Assembly: GCF_002001015.1 (NCBI RefSeq)
Contig: NZ_MUNO01000024.1
Span: 1 to 64,000 of the forward strand
Direction of reading: 5' to 3'
From: Polaromonas sp. A23
GTDB lineage: Bacteria; Pseudomonadota; Gammaproteobacteria; Burkholderiales; Burkholderiaceae_C
DNA length: 64,000 nucleotides
The notes under the pieces are model-generated. The model searched no databases, was not told the origin of the DNA, and saw nothing but the letters and a program-made list of their open reading frames with translations. Positions 18,746 through 28,005 of the stretch are shown piece after piece. A program made the translations under genes and the position numbers. Numbering within the stretch: position 1 is the first letter of the stretch; every line of letters begins with the position of its first letter.

Positions 18746-21700
18746 TCACACCGAACCCCTTCGCCCAAACCTCTGCCCCATCCTGTCAAACGCCAAATAA
18801 ATCACCGGCGTCGTGAACAGCGTGAGCATCTGGCTGACGATCAGCCCGCCGAAGATGGCCAGGCCCAGGGGCCGGCGCAACTCCGCCCCTTCGCCCCATC
18901 CCAGCATCAGCGGCACGGCGGCAAACAGCGCGGCCAGGGTGGTCATGAGAATCGGCCGGAAGCGCAGCAGCGCTGCCTGGTGGATGGCTTCCTGCGGCGA
19001 CTTGCCTTCGCTGCGTTCGGCGTCGATGGCGAAGTCGATCATCATGATCGCGTTTTTCTTCACGATGCCGATCAGCAAAATAATGCCGATGATGCCGATG
19101 ACCCCGAGGTCGGAGCCGCTGATGATCAGCGCCAGCAGCGCGCCCACGCCGGCCGAGGGCAGGGTCGAGAGAATCGTCAGTGGGTGAATGTAGCTTTCGT
19201 ACAGCACGCCCAGCACGATGTAGACGCAGATCACAGCCGCCAAAATTAGCCAGAGCTGGCTGGACAGCGAGGACTGGTAAGCGCCGGCTGCGCCCAGGAA
19301 GGTCAGGCTGACGCTGGCCGGCAGGGCGATGTCCTTGGCGGCCTGTTTGACTTCGCTCACCGCCTTGCCGAGGGAGACACCGGGCGCCGTGTCGAAGCCC
19401 AGCGTGGTGGCCGGGTACTGGGCCACGCGGGTGATCTGCAGCGGTGCGGGCTGCTCGGTGATGGTGGCAATGCTCGCCAGCGGCGTGGTGGCACCCGAGC
19501 CGGTTTTCAATGGTAGGGTGCCCAGCGATGCGACCGACATCTGCGGGTCCGGCAGGGCTTCCAGGATCACGCGGTACTGGTTGGTCTCGGTAAAAATTGT
19601 CGATACGATGCGCTGGCCAAAAGCGCTGTACAGCGCGTCGTCAATTGACGAGGTGGTAACGCCTAAACGAGAAGCGGTATCGCGATCGACCGAAATATAA
19701 GCCGACGCACCCGTGGCACCGGCGTCCGACGCGATGTTGCGCAGGGCCGTCGACTGCTGCATGCGCTGCGCCAGCTTGGTCGCCCACAGGGCCACCGTGG
19801 CGTTGTCCGAGCCTTCCACAGACACACGAAACTGCGTTGGCCCGGTTTCGGCGTCGATGGTCAGGTCTTGCGTGGGCTGCAGATACATGGTGACGCCGGC
19901 CACCGCGGCGGCGCGGCGCTGCAGCCGGTCCATGGTTTCCTGCTGGCTGGTGGTGCGCGCGCTCTTGAGGTTGATCAGCATGCGGCCGGTGTGCAACATG
20001 GTGTTGTTAGCGGCGTCCACACCGATGAAGGAGCTCAGGCTGGCCACATCCGGGTCTTCCAGGATGGCCCGCGCCGCCGCCTGCTGCAAATCGGCCATGC
20101 GTCCATACGAGACCGACTGAGCAGTTTCTATGCGGGCCTGCAGCTGGCCGGTGTCCTGTGTCGGAAACAGGCCTTTGGGAATCAGCACATACAGCAGCAC
20201 AGTGAGCAGCAGGGTGGCCAGTGCCACCACCAGCGTGGCGCCCTGGTGCCTGAGCACCCAGCTGAGCCAATCGTCATAACGCGTGATCACCCCATCGAAA
20301 AATTTCTGCAGCTTCGCACCGGTCGGGCTGCTGTCGGCTTCAGGATCACGCTTGAGCCATCTAGCCGACATCATGGGCACCAAGGTGAGTGAGACAACAG
20401 CAGAAATCAGGATCGTGATGGCCAGCGTCACGGCGAATTCGCGGAACAGCCGGCCGACCACGTCGCCCATGAAGAGCAGCGGAATCAGCACGGCGATCAG
20501 CGAGACCGTCAGCGAAATGATGGTGAAACCGATCTGTTGTGCGCCCTTGAGTGCGGCGGCCATCGGGGTTTCGCCTTTTTCGATGTAGCGCGAAATGTTT
20601 TCGATCATCACGATGGCATCGTCCACCACGAAGCCGGTGGCAATTGTCAGCGCCATCAGGCTCAGGTTGTTCAGGCTGTAGCCCAGCAGGTACATGGCGC
20701 CGCAGGTGCCTATCAACGAGATCGGCACCGCCAGGCTGGCGATCACGGTGGCGCGCAGGTTGCGCAAGAACGCAAAAATCACCAGCACCACCATGACCAC
20801 AGCCAGCAGCAGCTCGATCTCCACATGCAGCACCGAGGCGCGTATGCCGGTGGTGCGGTCGCTCAGCACATCGACCTTCATGGCTGTCGGCAGCCCAGCC
20901 TGCAGTTCGGGCAGGCGCGCCTTGATGGCATTCACCGTGGCAATCACATTGGCGCCGGGCTGGCGCTGCACGTTCAGGATGATGGCGGGTTTCAGTCCTG
21001 ACCAGGCACCCAGCTTGACGTTCTCGGCACTGTCCACCACCTTGGCCACATCGGTCACCCTCACTGCAGCGCCGTTGCGCCAGGCGATGATCAGGTTTTT
21101 GTAGTCGGGCGCTGCCAGCAGCTGGTCGTTGGAATTGATGGAATACGAACGCGTCGGCCCGTCGATGCTGCCCTTGGCCGCATTGGCATTGGCCGAGCTG
21201 ATGGCGCTGCGCAGCGAGTCCAGCCCCAGGCCGTAAGAAGCCAGCGCGCGCGTGTCGGCCTGGATGCGCACGGCCGGGCGCTGGCCGCCGCTGAGCGATA
21301 CCAGGCCCACACCGCTGACCTGGCTGATCTTCAGTGCCAGCCGGGTATTGACGATGTTCTGCACCTCTGTCAGCGGCAGGCTGTCGGAGGTGATGGCGAG
21401 GGTGAGCACCGGCGCATCGGCCGGGTTCACCTTGGCATACACCGGCGGCGCGGGCAGGTCTGCCGGCAGCAGCGAACCACCGGCGTTGATGGCGGCCTGC
21501 ACCTGCTGCTCGGCCACGTCGAGTGCCAAGCCCAGGCCGAATTGCAGCGTGACGATGGAAACACCTGCCGCGCTGGTGGAACTCAGGCGCTGCAGGCCGG
21601 CCATCTGGCCGAACTGGCGCTCCAGTGGCGCGGTGACGGTTTGCGCCATCACCTCGGGGCTGGCGCCGGGGTACAGCGTCTGCACCTGGATGGTCGGGTA

Positions 21701-21823
21701 GTCGACCTGCGGCAGGGCTGACAGCGGCAGGAACCTGAAGCCCAGCAAGCCGGCCAGCACGATGGCGACCATCAGCAGCGCGGTGGCCACCGGCCGCAGG
21801 ATGAAAGGACTGGATGGGCTCAT
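18746..21823 (-). CDS. mdtB: RND multidrug efflux permease, MdtB-like
   Basis: A 1025-aa RND pump subunit when started at ATG 21823 (MSPSSPFILRPVATALLM). The open frame continues upstream for 148 codons, but that part overlaps the adaptor gene in another frame. TM4 aspartates are seen in IATGFVVDDAIVMIEN, and the RND C-terminal GWGEGAELRRPLG is also present. It would form a heteromultimeric pump with the MdtC-like protein, fed by the MdtA-like adaptor. The gap to the adaptor stop is 22 nt. Confidence 0.9.
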   Translation of the reverse strand: MSPSSPFILRPVATALLMVAIVLAGLLGFRFLPLSALPQVDYPTIQVQTLYPGASPEVMAQTVTAPLERQFGQMAGLQRLSSTSAAGVSIVTLQFGLGLALDVAEQQVQAAINAGGSLLPADLPAPPVYAKVNPADAPVLTLAITSDSLPLTEVQNIVNTRLALKISQVSGVGLVSLSGGQRPAVRIQADTRALASYGLGLDSLRSAISSANANAAKGSIDGPTRSYSINSNDQLLAAPDYKNLIIAWRNGAAVRVTDVAKVVDSAENVKLGAWSGLKPAIILNVQRQPGANVIATVNAIKARLPELQAGLPTAMKVDVLSDRTTGIRASVLHVEIELLLAVVMVVLVIFAFLRNLRATVIASLAVPISLIGTCGAMYLLGYSLNNLSLMALTIATGFVVDDAIVMIENISRYIEKGETPMAAALKGAQQIGFTIISLTVSLIAVLIPLLFMGDVVGRLFREFAVTLAITILISAVVSLTLVPMMSARWLKRDPEADSSPTGAKLQKFFDGVITRYDDWLSWVLRHQGATLVVALATLLLTVLLYVLIPKGLFPTQDTGQLQARIETAQSVSYGRMADLQQAAARAILEDPDVASLSSFIGVDAANNTMLHTGRMLINLKSARTTSQQETMDRLQRRAAAVAGVTMYLQPTQDLTIDAETGPTQFRVSVEGSDNATVALWATKLAQRMQQSTALRNIASDAGATGASAYISVDRDTASRLGVTTSSIDDALYSAFGQRIVSTIFTETNQYRVILEALPDPQMSVASLGTLPLKTGSGATTPLASIATITEQPAPLQITRVAQYPATTLGFDTAPGVSLGKAVSEVKQAAKDIALPASVSLTFLGAAGAYQSSLSSQLWLILAAVICVYIVLGVLYESYIHPLTILSTLPSAGVGALLALIISGSDLGVIGIIGIILLIGIVKKNAIMMIDFAIDAERSEGKSPQEAIHQAALLRFRPILMTTLAALFAAVPLMLGWGEGAELRRPLGLAIFGGLIVSQMLTLFTTPVIYLAFDRMGQRFGRRGSV

Positions 21824-21845
21824 GGGTGCAGCCGCCCGGCGGCCG

Positions 21846-23468
21846 TCATTGGCCCGGTGCAGCGGAACCCTGGCGCCGCCGCTCCCTGATTTGCTGCCAG
21901 CGTTCCAGCGCGGCAGGGTCGCCCTTCTGGATTTTTTCGACCAGCGACTTGCGGCGCGCCAGGGCTTCCGGGTCGTCCTTGACCTGGTCCAGGAAGCGCT
22001 TGAGTTGCTCGGGCGTGGGCGCTGCGCTGGCGGAAGCCGGCGCGGGTGCTGGCGCAGGAGAGGGCGCTGCCACTGCAGCGGTCGGTGAAGCTGAAGCCGC
22101 GGCCGGGGTAGAAGGTGCAGCCGAAGACGGGGGAGCTGCGGACGCGGCACCTTGTGGTGCTGCTGCGCCGGCATCACTGCCGCGCGGTGCCGACGCGCCG
22201 CCCTGTGCCCGTCGGCCCTGGCGGCCCATGCCACCACCAGCGCCTGGCGCATCACCCGGCAACACAACGCGCGCGCCGTCTTTCAACCGGTCGGCGCCCT
22301 CGGTGATCACGCGCTCGCCCGCCTCCAGCCCGGAAGTGATCACGATCTTGTCCACCGTGGCTGGCCCGCGCTTGACGGGCCGCAGGCTGACGGTGCGTTC
22401 GGCCGCATTGAGCACATAGACATAGTCGCCGCTGCTGCCCAGCCGAATGGCCGTGACGGGTACCACCACGGCGTCTTCAATCGTGCGGACCAGCAACTGC
22501 ACATTCACAAACTGGCTGGGAAAAAGGGCGAGCTTGCTGTTGGCAAAACGCGCTTTGGCCTTGACGGTGCCGGTGGTTGTGTCCACCTGGTTGTCGAGCG
22601 AGGCGAACACGCCGGTGTCCAGCGTGTTGGCGCGCGTGCGGTCCATTGCCGTTACCTTCATCGTGGCGCCCGAAGCTGCGGTCTGCTGCAGCTCGCCCAC
22701 CTGATCCTGCGGGATGGAGAACACCACGTCGATCGGCATGACCTGGGTGATCAGGGCGATGCCGTTGGTATCGCTGGGGTTCACCACATTGCCGATGTCC
22801 ACTGCACGCAGGCCGACGCGGCCGCTGACCGGTGCGACCACGCGGGTGTAGCCCAGGTTCAGGCGGGCAGCGCCTTCGTTGGCCCTGTCGATTACCACGG
22901 TGCCTTCCAGCTGCTTGACCAGGGCTGCCTGGGTGTCGACTTCCTGGCGTGCGATCGAATCCTGCCCCAGCAGCGTCCTGTAGCGTTGCAGCGTGACGCG
23001 GGCGCTGTCGAGCTGCGCCTCGTCGCGCTGGCGCTGGCCGGTAGCCTGCTGCAGGGCCAACTCAAACTGGCGCGGGTCAATGACGGCCATCAGTTCGCCG
23101 GCCTTGACCATCTGGCCTTCCTTGAACAGGACTTTCTGCATCACCCCGGTGACCTGCGGGCGCACCCGCACCGTGGCCTGCGGCGTGACCGTGCCCAATG
23201 CGTCGAGGATGATGGGAATACTGGTTTTTTCGGCGGTGGCAATGCCGACCGTGGTGGCCGGTGCGCCGCGGCGGGCACCGCCGCCGGGTGCACCCGGGCC
23301 GGTTGCGGTGGCCGTGTCGGATGCGGGCCGGGTCAGGTGCCAGGCCAGCCAGCCCATGCCGGCCAGGAACAACACGGCGATCAGGCTGCCGATGATGATG
23401 GCGCGTCGGCTCAGACGTTTGTGGGGAAGAGTTTCAGGGCCGGGAGGCGCCTCAAGTTTCGGGTCCAT
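21846..23468 (-). CDS. mdtA: RND efflux membrane fusion protein, MdtA-like
   Basis: A 540-aa periplasmic adaptor. After a basic N-terminus comes a TM anchor (residues ~25-45). The biotinyl-lipoyl hybrid and hairpin domains follow (VRVRPQVTGVMQKVLFKEGQ; GYTRVVAPVSGRVGLRAV), then a beta-barrel domain. The C-terminal ~135 residues are unusual: a low-complexity Ala/Pro/Ser linker ends in a short charged helical segment (PEQLKRFLDQVKDDPEAL and onward). MdtA homologues normally end near 415 aa. It is the first gene of the operon; an SD-like AAGGA precedes the ATG. Confidence 0.9.
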   Translation of the reverse strand: MDPKLEAPPGPETLPHKRLSRRAIIIGSLIAVLFLAGMGWLAWHLTRPASDTATATGPGAPGGGARRGAPATTVGIATAEKTSIPIILDALGTVTPQATVRVRPQVTGVMQKVLFKEGQMVKAGELMAVIDPRQFELALQQATGQRQRDEAQLDSARVTLQRYRTLLGQDSIARQEVDTQAALVKQLEGTVVIDRANEGAARLNLGYTRVVAPVSGRVGLRAVDIGNVVNPSDTNGIALITQVMPIDVVFSIPQDQVGELQQTAASGATMKVTAMDRTRANTLDTGVFASLDNQVDTTTGTVKAKARFANSKLALFPSQFVNVQLLVRTIEDAVVVPVTAIRLGSSGDYVYVLNAAERTVSLRPVKRGPATVDKIVITSGLEAGERVITEGADRLKDGARVVLPGDAPGAGGGMGRQGRRAQGGASAPRGSDAGAAAPQGAASAAPPSSAAPSTPAAASASPTAAVAAPSPAPAPAPASASAAPTPEQLKRFLDQVKDDPEALARRKSLVEKIQKGDPAALERWQQIRERRRQGSAAPGQ

Positions 23469-23842
23469 CAGCTGTCCTTTTTTTGCCTGCCGCTATTCAA
23501 TGCGGCATTTTTGTTTTGATGGTGCTGTCATCGGCACCGCTGGCGATCTCAGGGATCTTGCGTCAGCGCTCAGGAATTATCACTTCAAGCCCTCGCAGGG
23601 AGATGTAGCGTGCGAAAGAGCCAAGTAAACGTCCTGTAAAGAAGCGGGACGGTTTCCCTACCGTGGCACGAACCCGCAGGCCGACTGTGTGTTAAAGCGC
23701 ATTGCTATCATATTGGTAGCTGCTCGCGTCCGTATCGTCTTGGCTAGAGGCAGATTGGACGCAAAAAAGGAACAGGGGCGACGACTGCGAATCAGGAGGG
23801 CATGCTTAGAATCAACGCATCCCTTTTGACCGAGACCTGCCT
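23469..23842. other. intergenic region upstream of the efflux operon
   Basis: The 374 bp separate the divergent mdtA-like and GNAT genes. I see no further gene. It should hold both promoters. Besides one dispersed repeat (copy E, 23697-23762) there is a weak inverted pair CGTCC/GGGACG near 23629-23652. Confidence 0.5.
23697..23762 (-). repeat. dispersed AGCTAT-type short repeat, copy E (inverted)
   Basis: The sequence CATTGCTATCATATTGGTAG, then CTGCTCGCGTCCGT and GGCTAGAGGC, is the reverse complement layout of copies A, C and D. Confidence 0.6.
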
Positions 23843-24346
23843 GTGACCGACCCTGTTGCTTCCAGCCTGCGCATCTGCCGCGCCGACTACCACCAATCCG
23901 CGCATGCCCAAGCGCTGGTGTTTCTGCTTGACGCCTATGCCCGCGACGCCGCAGGCGGCGGCCAGCCGCTCAGCGACTTTGCCAAAAACCACCTGGTGGC
24001 GGAGCTGGCCGCGCGGCCCCAGGCCTTCAGCGTGTTGGCCTTTGACGGCACGGAGCCGGTCGGGCTGGTCAATTGCATCGAAGGCTTTTCAACCTTTGCT
24101 TGTCGGCCGCTGGTCAATGTGCATGACGTGGTGGTGCTGGCCAGCCACCGCGGCCAGCGCGTCGGCGCGCAGATGCTGGCGCTGGTTGAGCAGATTGCGC
24201 GCGAACGCGGCGCCTGCAAGCTGACGCTGGAAGTGCTGCAGGGCAACCGGAGTGCCATCACGCTCTACGAGAGAATTGGCTTTGCTGGCTACCAGCTTGA
24301 CCCGGCGATGGGGCAGGCGCAATTTCTTCAGAAGTGGCTGGCGTGA
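23843..24346 (+). CDS. GNAT family N-acetyltransferase
   Basis: A 167-aa acetyl-CoA-dependent acyltransferase with the GNAT core: VHDVVVLASHRGQRVGAQML is the beta4-loop-helix pyrophosphate-binding motif, with Q/RxxGxG/A as RGQRVG. The C-terminal ALTLYERIGF-like motif reads AITLYERIGFAGYQL. The start is GTG 23843. The acceptor is unknown. It is convergent with the last gene of the arsenic operon (aqpS-like), 24 bp apart. Confidence 0.85.
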   Translation: MTDPVASSLRICRADYHQSAHAQALVFLLDAYARDAAGGGQPLSDFAKNHLVAELAARPQAFSVLAFDGTEPVGLVNCIEGFSTFACRPLVNVHDVVVLASHRGQRVGAQMLALVEQIARERGACKLTLEVLQGNRSAITLYERIGFAGYQLDPAMGQAQFLQKWLA

Positions 24347-24370
24347 AACTTGGCGCGTGCTGACCTGGCA

Positions 24371-25087
24371 CTAGCCGGTCTTGGCTTCAGTCCTTCCCAG
24401 CCCTCGGGCCAGCAACGTACCTATCGCAGCGCCGGCAACTTCGGCCATCACGAAACCGGGCGCACTGGCGGGCGCGATTCCGGCAAAGCTGTCGGAGAGC
24501 ATGCGGCCCAGCACCGCCGCCGGGTTGGCAAACGAGGTGCTGGCCGTGAACCAGTAAGCCGCGCCTATGTAGCAGGCCACCAGTGCCGAAGCTTTGCCAG
24601 GCGGTGCACGAAGAATCACCAGCACCAGCCCGGCGGTGGCCACCGCTTCGGCCAGCCATTGGCCCCAGCCTGCAAACTGGCCGGCGGCATTCCAGCCGCC
24701 GCGCAGCTTGCTGCTGAACTGCAGCACTTCCATGTCAAACATGGCGTGCGCCAGCCAGGCGCCGGCAACAGCGCCCAGCAATTGGGCTGCTATGAAAAAG
24801 AGAGCTGCTTGCGCCCGTCGTTCGTGGGGGAACATGCCTTTTGACCACATAACCAGCGTCACCACCGGGTTGAAGTGGGCGCCGCTGATCGGGCCCAGAA
24901 CCTCGATCAGCACATAAAGCGCAAACACTGTCGCCAGGGTGTTGGCGAGCAGCGCAATCGCCATGTTGCCGCCGGACAGCTGTTCGGCCATGATGCCCGA
25001 GCCGATGACGGTGCACAGCAAGGCGGCCGTGCCCAGAAACTCTGCCAACAGGCGTTGCACCAGCGGCGGCGTGGTGGCCGCGCTCAT
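24371..25087 (-). CDS. aqpS: AqpS-like aquaglyceroporin (arsenite channel) in ars operon
   Basis: A 238-aa MIP-family channel with the two half-helix motifs as SGAHFNPVV (NPV at 73-75) and FANPAAVLGR (NPA at 188-190). In Sinorhizobium meliloti, AqpS stands in the ars operon in place of an ArsB pump and lets As(III) formed by ArsC leave the cell. The neighbourhood (arsR, arsC, arsH) is the same here, so that role is likely. The start ATG 25087 overlaps (ATGA) the stop of the hydroxylase gene. Codons for residues ~90-101 (RRAQAALFFIAA) coincide with a copy of a dispersed repeat. Confidence 0.85.
   Translation of the reverse strand: MSAATTPPLVQRLLAEFLGTAALLCTVIGSGIMAEQLSGGNMAIALLANTLATVFALYVLIEVLGPISGAHFNPVVTLVMWSKGMFPHERRAQAALFFIAAQLLGAVAGAWLAHAMFDMEVLQFSSKLRGGWNAAGQFAGWGQWLAEAVATAGLVLVILRAPPGKASALVACYIGAAYWFTASTSFANPAAVLGRMLSDSFAGIAPASAPGFVMAEVAGAAIGTLLARGLGRTEAKTG
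24786..24820 (-). repeat. dispersed AGCTAT-type repeat inside aqpS (copy G)
   Basis: GCTATGAAAAAGAGAGCTGC then TTGCGCCCGT matches copy E base for base over the core. It lies in frame within aqpS. Confidence 0.45.
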
Positions 25088-25962
25088 GCCTTGCAGCACG
25101 CCGGGCTGAACATCGACAGCACCTGCGCCCAATAGGATCGGCGCGAGGGGTATTTGCTGGTGGCAAACAGCCCGATGGTTTCAGGTCCTGTGGCGCCGCG
25201 CGGGTAGTGGAAGGTGCCAAAAATCTGATCCCAGACCATCAACGCGCTGCCGTAGTTGCTGTTGCCTTCTTCTGGCCGGTTCGAGTGGTGCCAGCGGTGC
25301 AGCTCGTTGGTGCTGAAAACATAGTTGAGCCAGCCATGGCGCAGTGGAAGGTTGACGTGCTGAAGCATCTGCACCGGCTGGGTCAGCGCGATGTAGCCGA
25401 GCAAAACATCGGCGGGGACTCCCAGAAGCATCAAGGGCAGCATGCTCAAGCTGTGCTTCAGTGCGTATTCGAGCGGATGAACGCGGAAATTGTTGATGGC
25501 GTAAAGACGCTCGCTGCCATGGTGCAGAGCGTGCAGCCACCACAGGCTGGTCTGGGTGTGGTGCCAGCGGTGTACCCAGTACTTTCCGAACTCGGCCAAC
25601 AGCGTGACCAGCAGCACCTGCAAGGCGAAGGGCGTGCCATCGGGAAACACGCCGGTTGCCGGCTCGCTCGTTCCGTAAAGCGCCACGACGGCAAGCGGCG
25701 ACAGCCATTTAAGCAATGGCTGCACCGCTCCGGCCAGCAAGCCGAAGCTCACCCAGTCGGTTCTGGCGTCGCTCCGCGGCACATTCCACGCGGCCTGGTG
25801 CGGCATGTAACGCTCCAGCAGCATGGCCAGCCCCAGGGCGCCCAGGCTGCTCAGCAAAATTGGCAGTTCCAGGTTGGCGCCGATGTGCCGCGCATAAAGA
25901 AAACTGCCAACGCTGATCAATAGCGCGCCAGGCAACAGGCTTCTTGAGATGATGTTTTTCAT
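25084..25962 (-). CDS. sterol desaturase / fatty acid hydroxylase family membrane protein in ars operon
   Basis: A 292-aa integral membrane di-iron oxygenase-type protein. The histidine clusters HRWHH (131-135), HALHH (144-148) and HRWHH (222-226), plus NYGSALMVWDQIFGT (236-250), match the FA_hydroxylase superfamily. Hydrophobic helices lie at about residues 10-25, 33-50, 72-95 and 112-128, and 175-198. The C-terminus ends SPACCKA, with a vicinal Cys pair. It sits between arsC and aqpS, overlapping aqpS by ATGA and 30 bp after arsC, so it is part of the ars transcription unit. Its substrate and link to arsenic are unknown. Confidence 0.85.
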   Translation of the reverse strand: MKNIISRSLLPGALLISVGSFLYARHIGANLELPILLSSLGALGLAMLLERYMPHQAAWNVPRSDARTDWVSFGLLAGAVQPLLKWLSPLAVVALYGTSEPATGVFPDGTPFALQVLLVTLLAEFGKYWVHRWHHTQTSLWWLHALHHGSERLYAINNFRVHPLEYALKHSLSMLPLMLLGVPADVLLGYIALTQPVQMLQHVNLPLRHGWLNYVFSTNELHRWHHSNRPEEGNSNYGSALMVWDQIFGTFHYPRGATGPETIGLFATSKYPSRRSYWAQVLSMFSPACCKA

Positions 25963-25992
25963 GAGACAGGTAAGAAGTGATGTAAAGAAAAA

Positions 25993-26496
25993 TCAGGAGG
26001 ATCCGGCCAGATCGCGTGCGGTCTGCTGCACCATGTTTCGCTCAAGCTTCTCGGGCGGCAGGTTGATCAGAATTTCCAGGCGATGGCGTATCTCGATCAG
26101 GGTCTTGCGGAAGGCCTCCAGTTTTTGCACGTCGTCACCGTCGCCTTCGGACGGGTCGGCATAACCCCAGTGCGCGGTGGCCGGCTGGCCGGGCCAGTAA
26201 GGGCAGACCTCGCCGGCCGCGTTGTCGCAAACCGTGATCACGAGGTCCATGTGGGGTGCGTCCTGCTTGCCGAACTCGTCCCAGCTTTTGCTGCGCAGGC
26301 CTTCGGTGGAGATGCCCGCGTTTTGCAGCACCTTCAGCCCGAACGGGTTCGGCTGCTGGTTCTCACGCGGGCTGCTGCCGGCGGAAAAGGCCCGGAAGCG
26401 CCCTTTGCCAATGTGGTTCAGCGTGGCCTCGGCCAGGATGCTGCGGGCCGAATTGTGGGTGCATAAAAAGAGGACATTGAGGGGGCGCGCGGGCAT
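25993..26496 (-). CDS. arsC: arsenate reductase, LMW-protein tyrosine phosphatase type
   Basis: A 167-aa cytosolic reductase converting As(V) to As(III). The phosphatase-like P-loop CTHNSARS is at residues 12-19 (Cys12, Arg18), and Cys89-type chemistry is suggested by the downstream TVCDNAAGEVCPYWPG. This CDN..C..W pattern fits thioredoxin- or mycothiol/glutaredoxin-linked LMW-PTP reductases. It is the first gene after a REP-like element in the minus-strand ars arm. The window also has a Grx-type arsC at 28403, so two unrelated reductases coexist. Confidence 0.92.
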   Translation of the reverse strand: MPARPLNVLFLCTHNSARSILAEATLNHIGKGRFRAFSAGSSPRENQQPNPFGLKVLQNAGISTEGLRSKSWDEFGKQDAPHMDLVITVCDNAAGEVCPYWPGQPATAHWGYADPSEGDGDDVQKLEAFRKTLIEIRHRLEILINLPPEKLERNMVQQTARDLAGSS

Positions 26497-26559
26497 CGGA
26501 AATTCTCCATCAAGAATGGTTGTTGACAGGACGATCGATCAGAGAAGCTCTTCGCCCGC

Positions 26560-26592
26560 TTGTCATTCCGGACTTGATCCGGAATCCATGAC
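26560..26592. repeat. REP-like palindrome, copy 2
   Basis: TGTCATTCCGGACTTGATCC followed by GGAATCC forms a hairpin (TTCCGGA / TCCGGAA) between arsC and the ATP-grasp-like gene. It matches copy 1 near 18704 in the reverse orientation. Confidence 0.6.
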
Positions 26593-26639
26593 GGCGGTAT
26601 GACAGGGGCGCGTTGTCTTTTCATTGCAGTGTTCGTAAC

Positions 26640-27992
26640 TCAGCAAACCGCGCCTGCTGCCGTGGCGCAGGGGCCTTCGCTGGCGGGCACGCCCGGTCGC
26701 GGTGCTGGCGAAAGCCCCTCCACCGCAGGCAACACCACCACCGGCGAAAAGCCGCCGCCGGCGGTGCGGAAGTTGGTGGTTTGCCCGGTGTAGGTGCGCG
26801 CCGCCAGCAACTGCACCTGGCCGCGATAGGTGTAGGCGCGCAGGTCCAGCTTCAGCCGGGTGGGCACGCCATCAACATCCACCAGCCGTTCACTCGGCGG
26901 CACCAGGGCTTGCGCGATAAAGCCGCCGGCGAGGATGTTGGTCCAGACGCCGCGTGTGAGTTTGTCGCCGCGGTAGGCGGCCTTGGCGCCGTAACCTGCC
27001 ACGGGCTTGAAGAAGAGTTGGCGCCGCTTGGCCCAGAGCGCATCAGCATGTTCGGCTGTGACGAGTTCGGTGTGCGGAACCACGGCTTGCAGGACGCGTC
27101 GATCTTCAGTGGACACGCCCCATGAGGCTAGCAATGCATCGTTGCCCAGGGTGATGAGGTTGCGCTTGTCGGCAAACAGTGCATGCGCACGCGGGTGCGG
27201 CGTCACCACGGCCGCGCCGGCCACATAGGCACTGCGCAGTGCGGCATGGCTGGGTTCAGACAGGCTGAAATCGGTCAGGCGGTTGTAAACCAGATCGACC
27301 GCCACGCCCGGCAGGGCCGGGTGCCACAGTGCGCCGTCTTTCCACTGCAGCTCGCTCGCATCGCCCACAGCCGCCGTGATGCCGTGCGCGATGAACAGCT
27401 GCCGCGCCAGGGCAAATTCAGGCGCCATGTATTGCGCTTCGGGCGCATCGTCGGTGATCAGAATGCTGCGCAGTGGTTGCGTGCCGCGCTGCGCCTGCCA
27501 CTCGGCGCGGAACATGTCCACAAAAGTCTGGTTGATTTGCGGCAGGTCGCCGGACGCGTCCATCAGCCCCTGCATCGGCTCACAACATTCGCGGTGCGCA
27601 CGCGCCAGCGCGGCGTTAAGCAACGCGCCGCCGGCATTGGTGTTGATTTCAATCAACCGTGGGCCGTCTTCACCCAGGTGAAAGTCGTAGCCCATGAAAA
27701 CGCTCGCGGGCCCAAAGTTGTGCTGGGCGGTTTCGGGTGCATGGGCCAGCACCAGTTGCTGGTAGGCGGGCAGGGCGACCACACGTTCGATGGCCGCAAT
27801 GGCCTGTCCCAATGCGGCGCGCATGCCCGGGTCCACAAACACGGCAGTTTCAGAAAACAGGTGCGGGTGGGTCGTGGCCAGCCCGTCCAGCATGCCTTGC
27901 AGGCAGGGGTCGGTTTCAAGCTGCTTGCGCAAGCGGTCGGGGTTGAGGGTGCGGCACAGGCACCCCAGGTTCAAGGTCTCGGCGAGGTTCAT
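26640..27992 (-). CDS. ATP-grasp-like protein of unknown function in ars operon
   Basis: A 450-aa protein started at ATG 27992 (MNLAETLNLGCLCRTL), 13 nt after the arsR stop. ATP-grasp hallmarks are visible but in permuted order. A Mg-binding LIEINTNAGG is at 113-122. FFKPVAGYGAKAAYRG, a nucleotide-binding Lys/Gly loop, is at 327-342. KLDLRAYTYRG and then TGQTTNFRTAGGGFSP (about 381-417) resemble the Arg and N..GG segments of glutathione-synthetase-like folds. This suggests a circularly permuted carboxylate-amine ligase. The C-terminal ~35 residues are Ala/Pro-rich. Many codons open upstream are not needed. Function is not known; its place next to arsR argues for arsenic-controlled expression. 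Confidence 0.65.
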   Translation of the reverse strand: MNLAETLNLGCLCRTLNPDRLRKQLETDPCLQGMLDGLATTHPHLFSETAVFVDPGMRAALGQAIAAIERVVALPAYQQLVLAHAPETAQHNFGPASVFMGYDFHLGEDGPRLIEINTNAGGALLNAALARAHRECCEPMQGLMDASGDLPQINQTFVDMFRAEWQAQRGTQPLRSILITDDAPEAQYMAPEFALARQLFIAHGITAAVGDASELQWKDGALWHPALPGVAVDLVYNRLTDFSLSEPSHAALRSAYVAGAAVVTPHPRAHALFADKRNLITLGNDALLASWGVSTEDRRVLQAVVPHTELVTAEHADALWAKRRQLFFKPVAGYGAKAAYRGDKLTRGVWTNILAGGFIAQALVPPSERLVDVDGVPTRLKLDLRAYTYRGQVQLLAARTYTGQTTNFRTAGGGFSPVVVLPAVEGLSPAPRPGVPASEGPCATAAGAVC

Positions 27993-28005
27993 GGCGGCGG
28001 CCTTG

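Noticed and set aside
17955..18800. Several frames of 130-300 codons in the palindromic region
   Set aside because: They follow the inverted repeat on both strands with Arg/Ser/Pro-rich sequence, as expected when a palindrome is translated.
21824..22267. N-terminal 148-codon extension of the MdtB-like frame
   Set aside because: It overlaps the adaptor gene in another frame and lies before the canonical RND N-terminus FILRPVATALLM.
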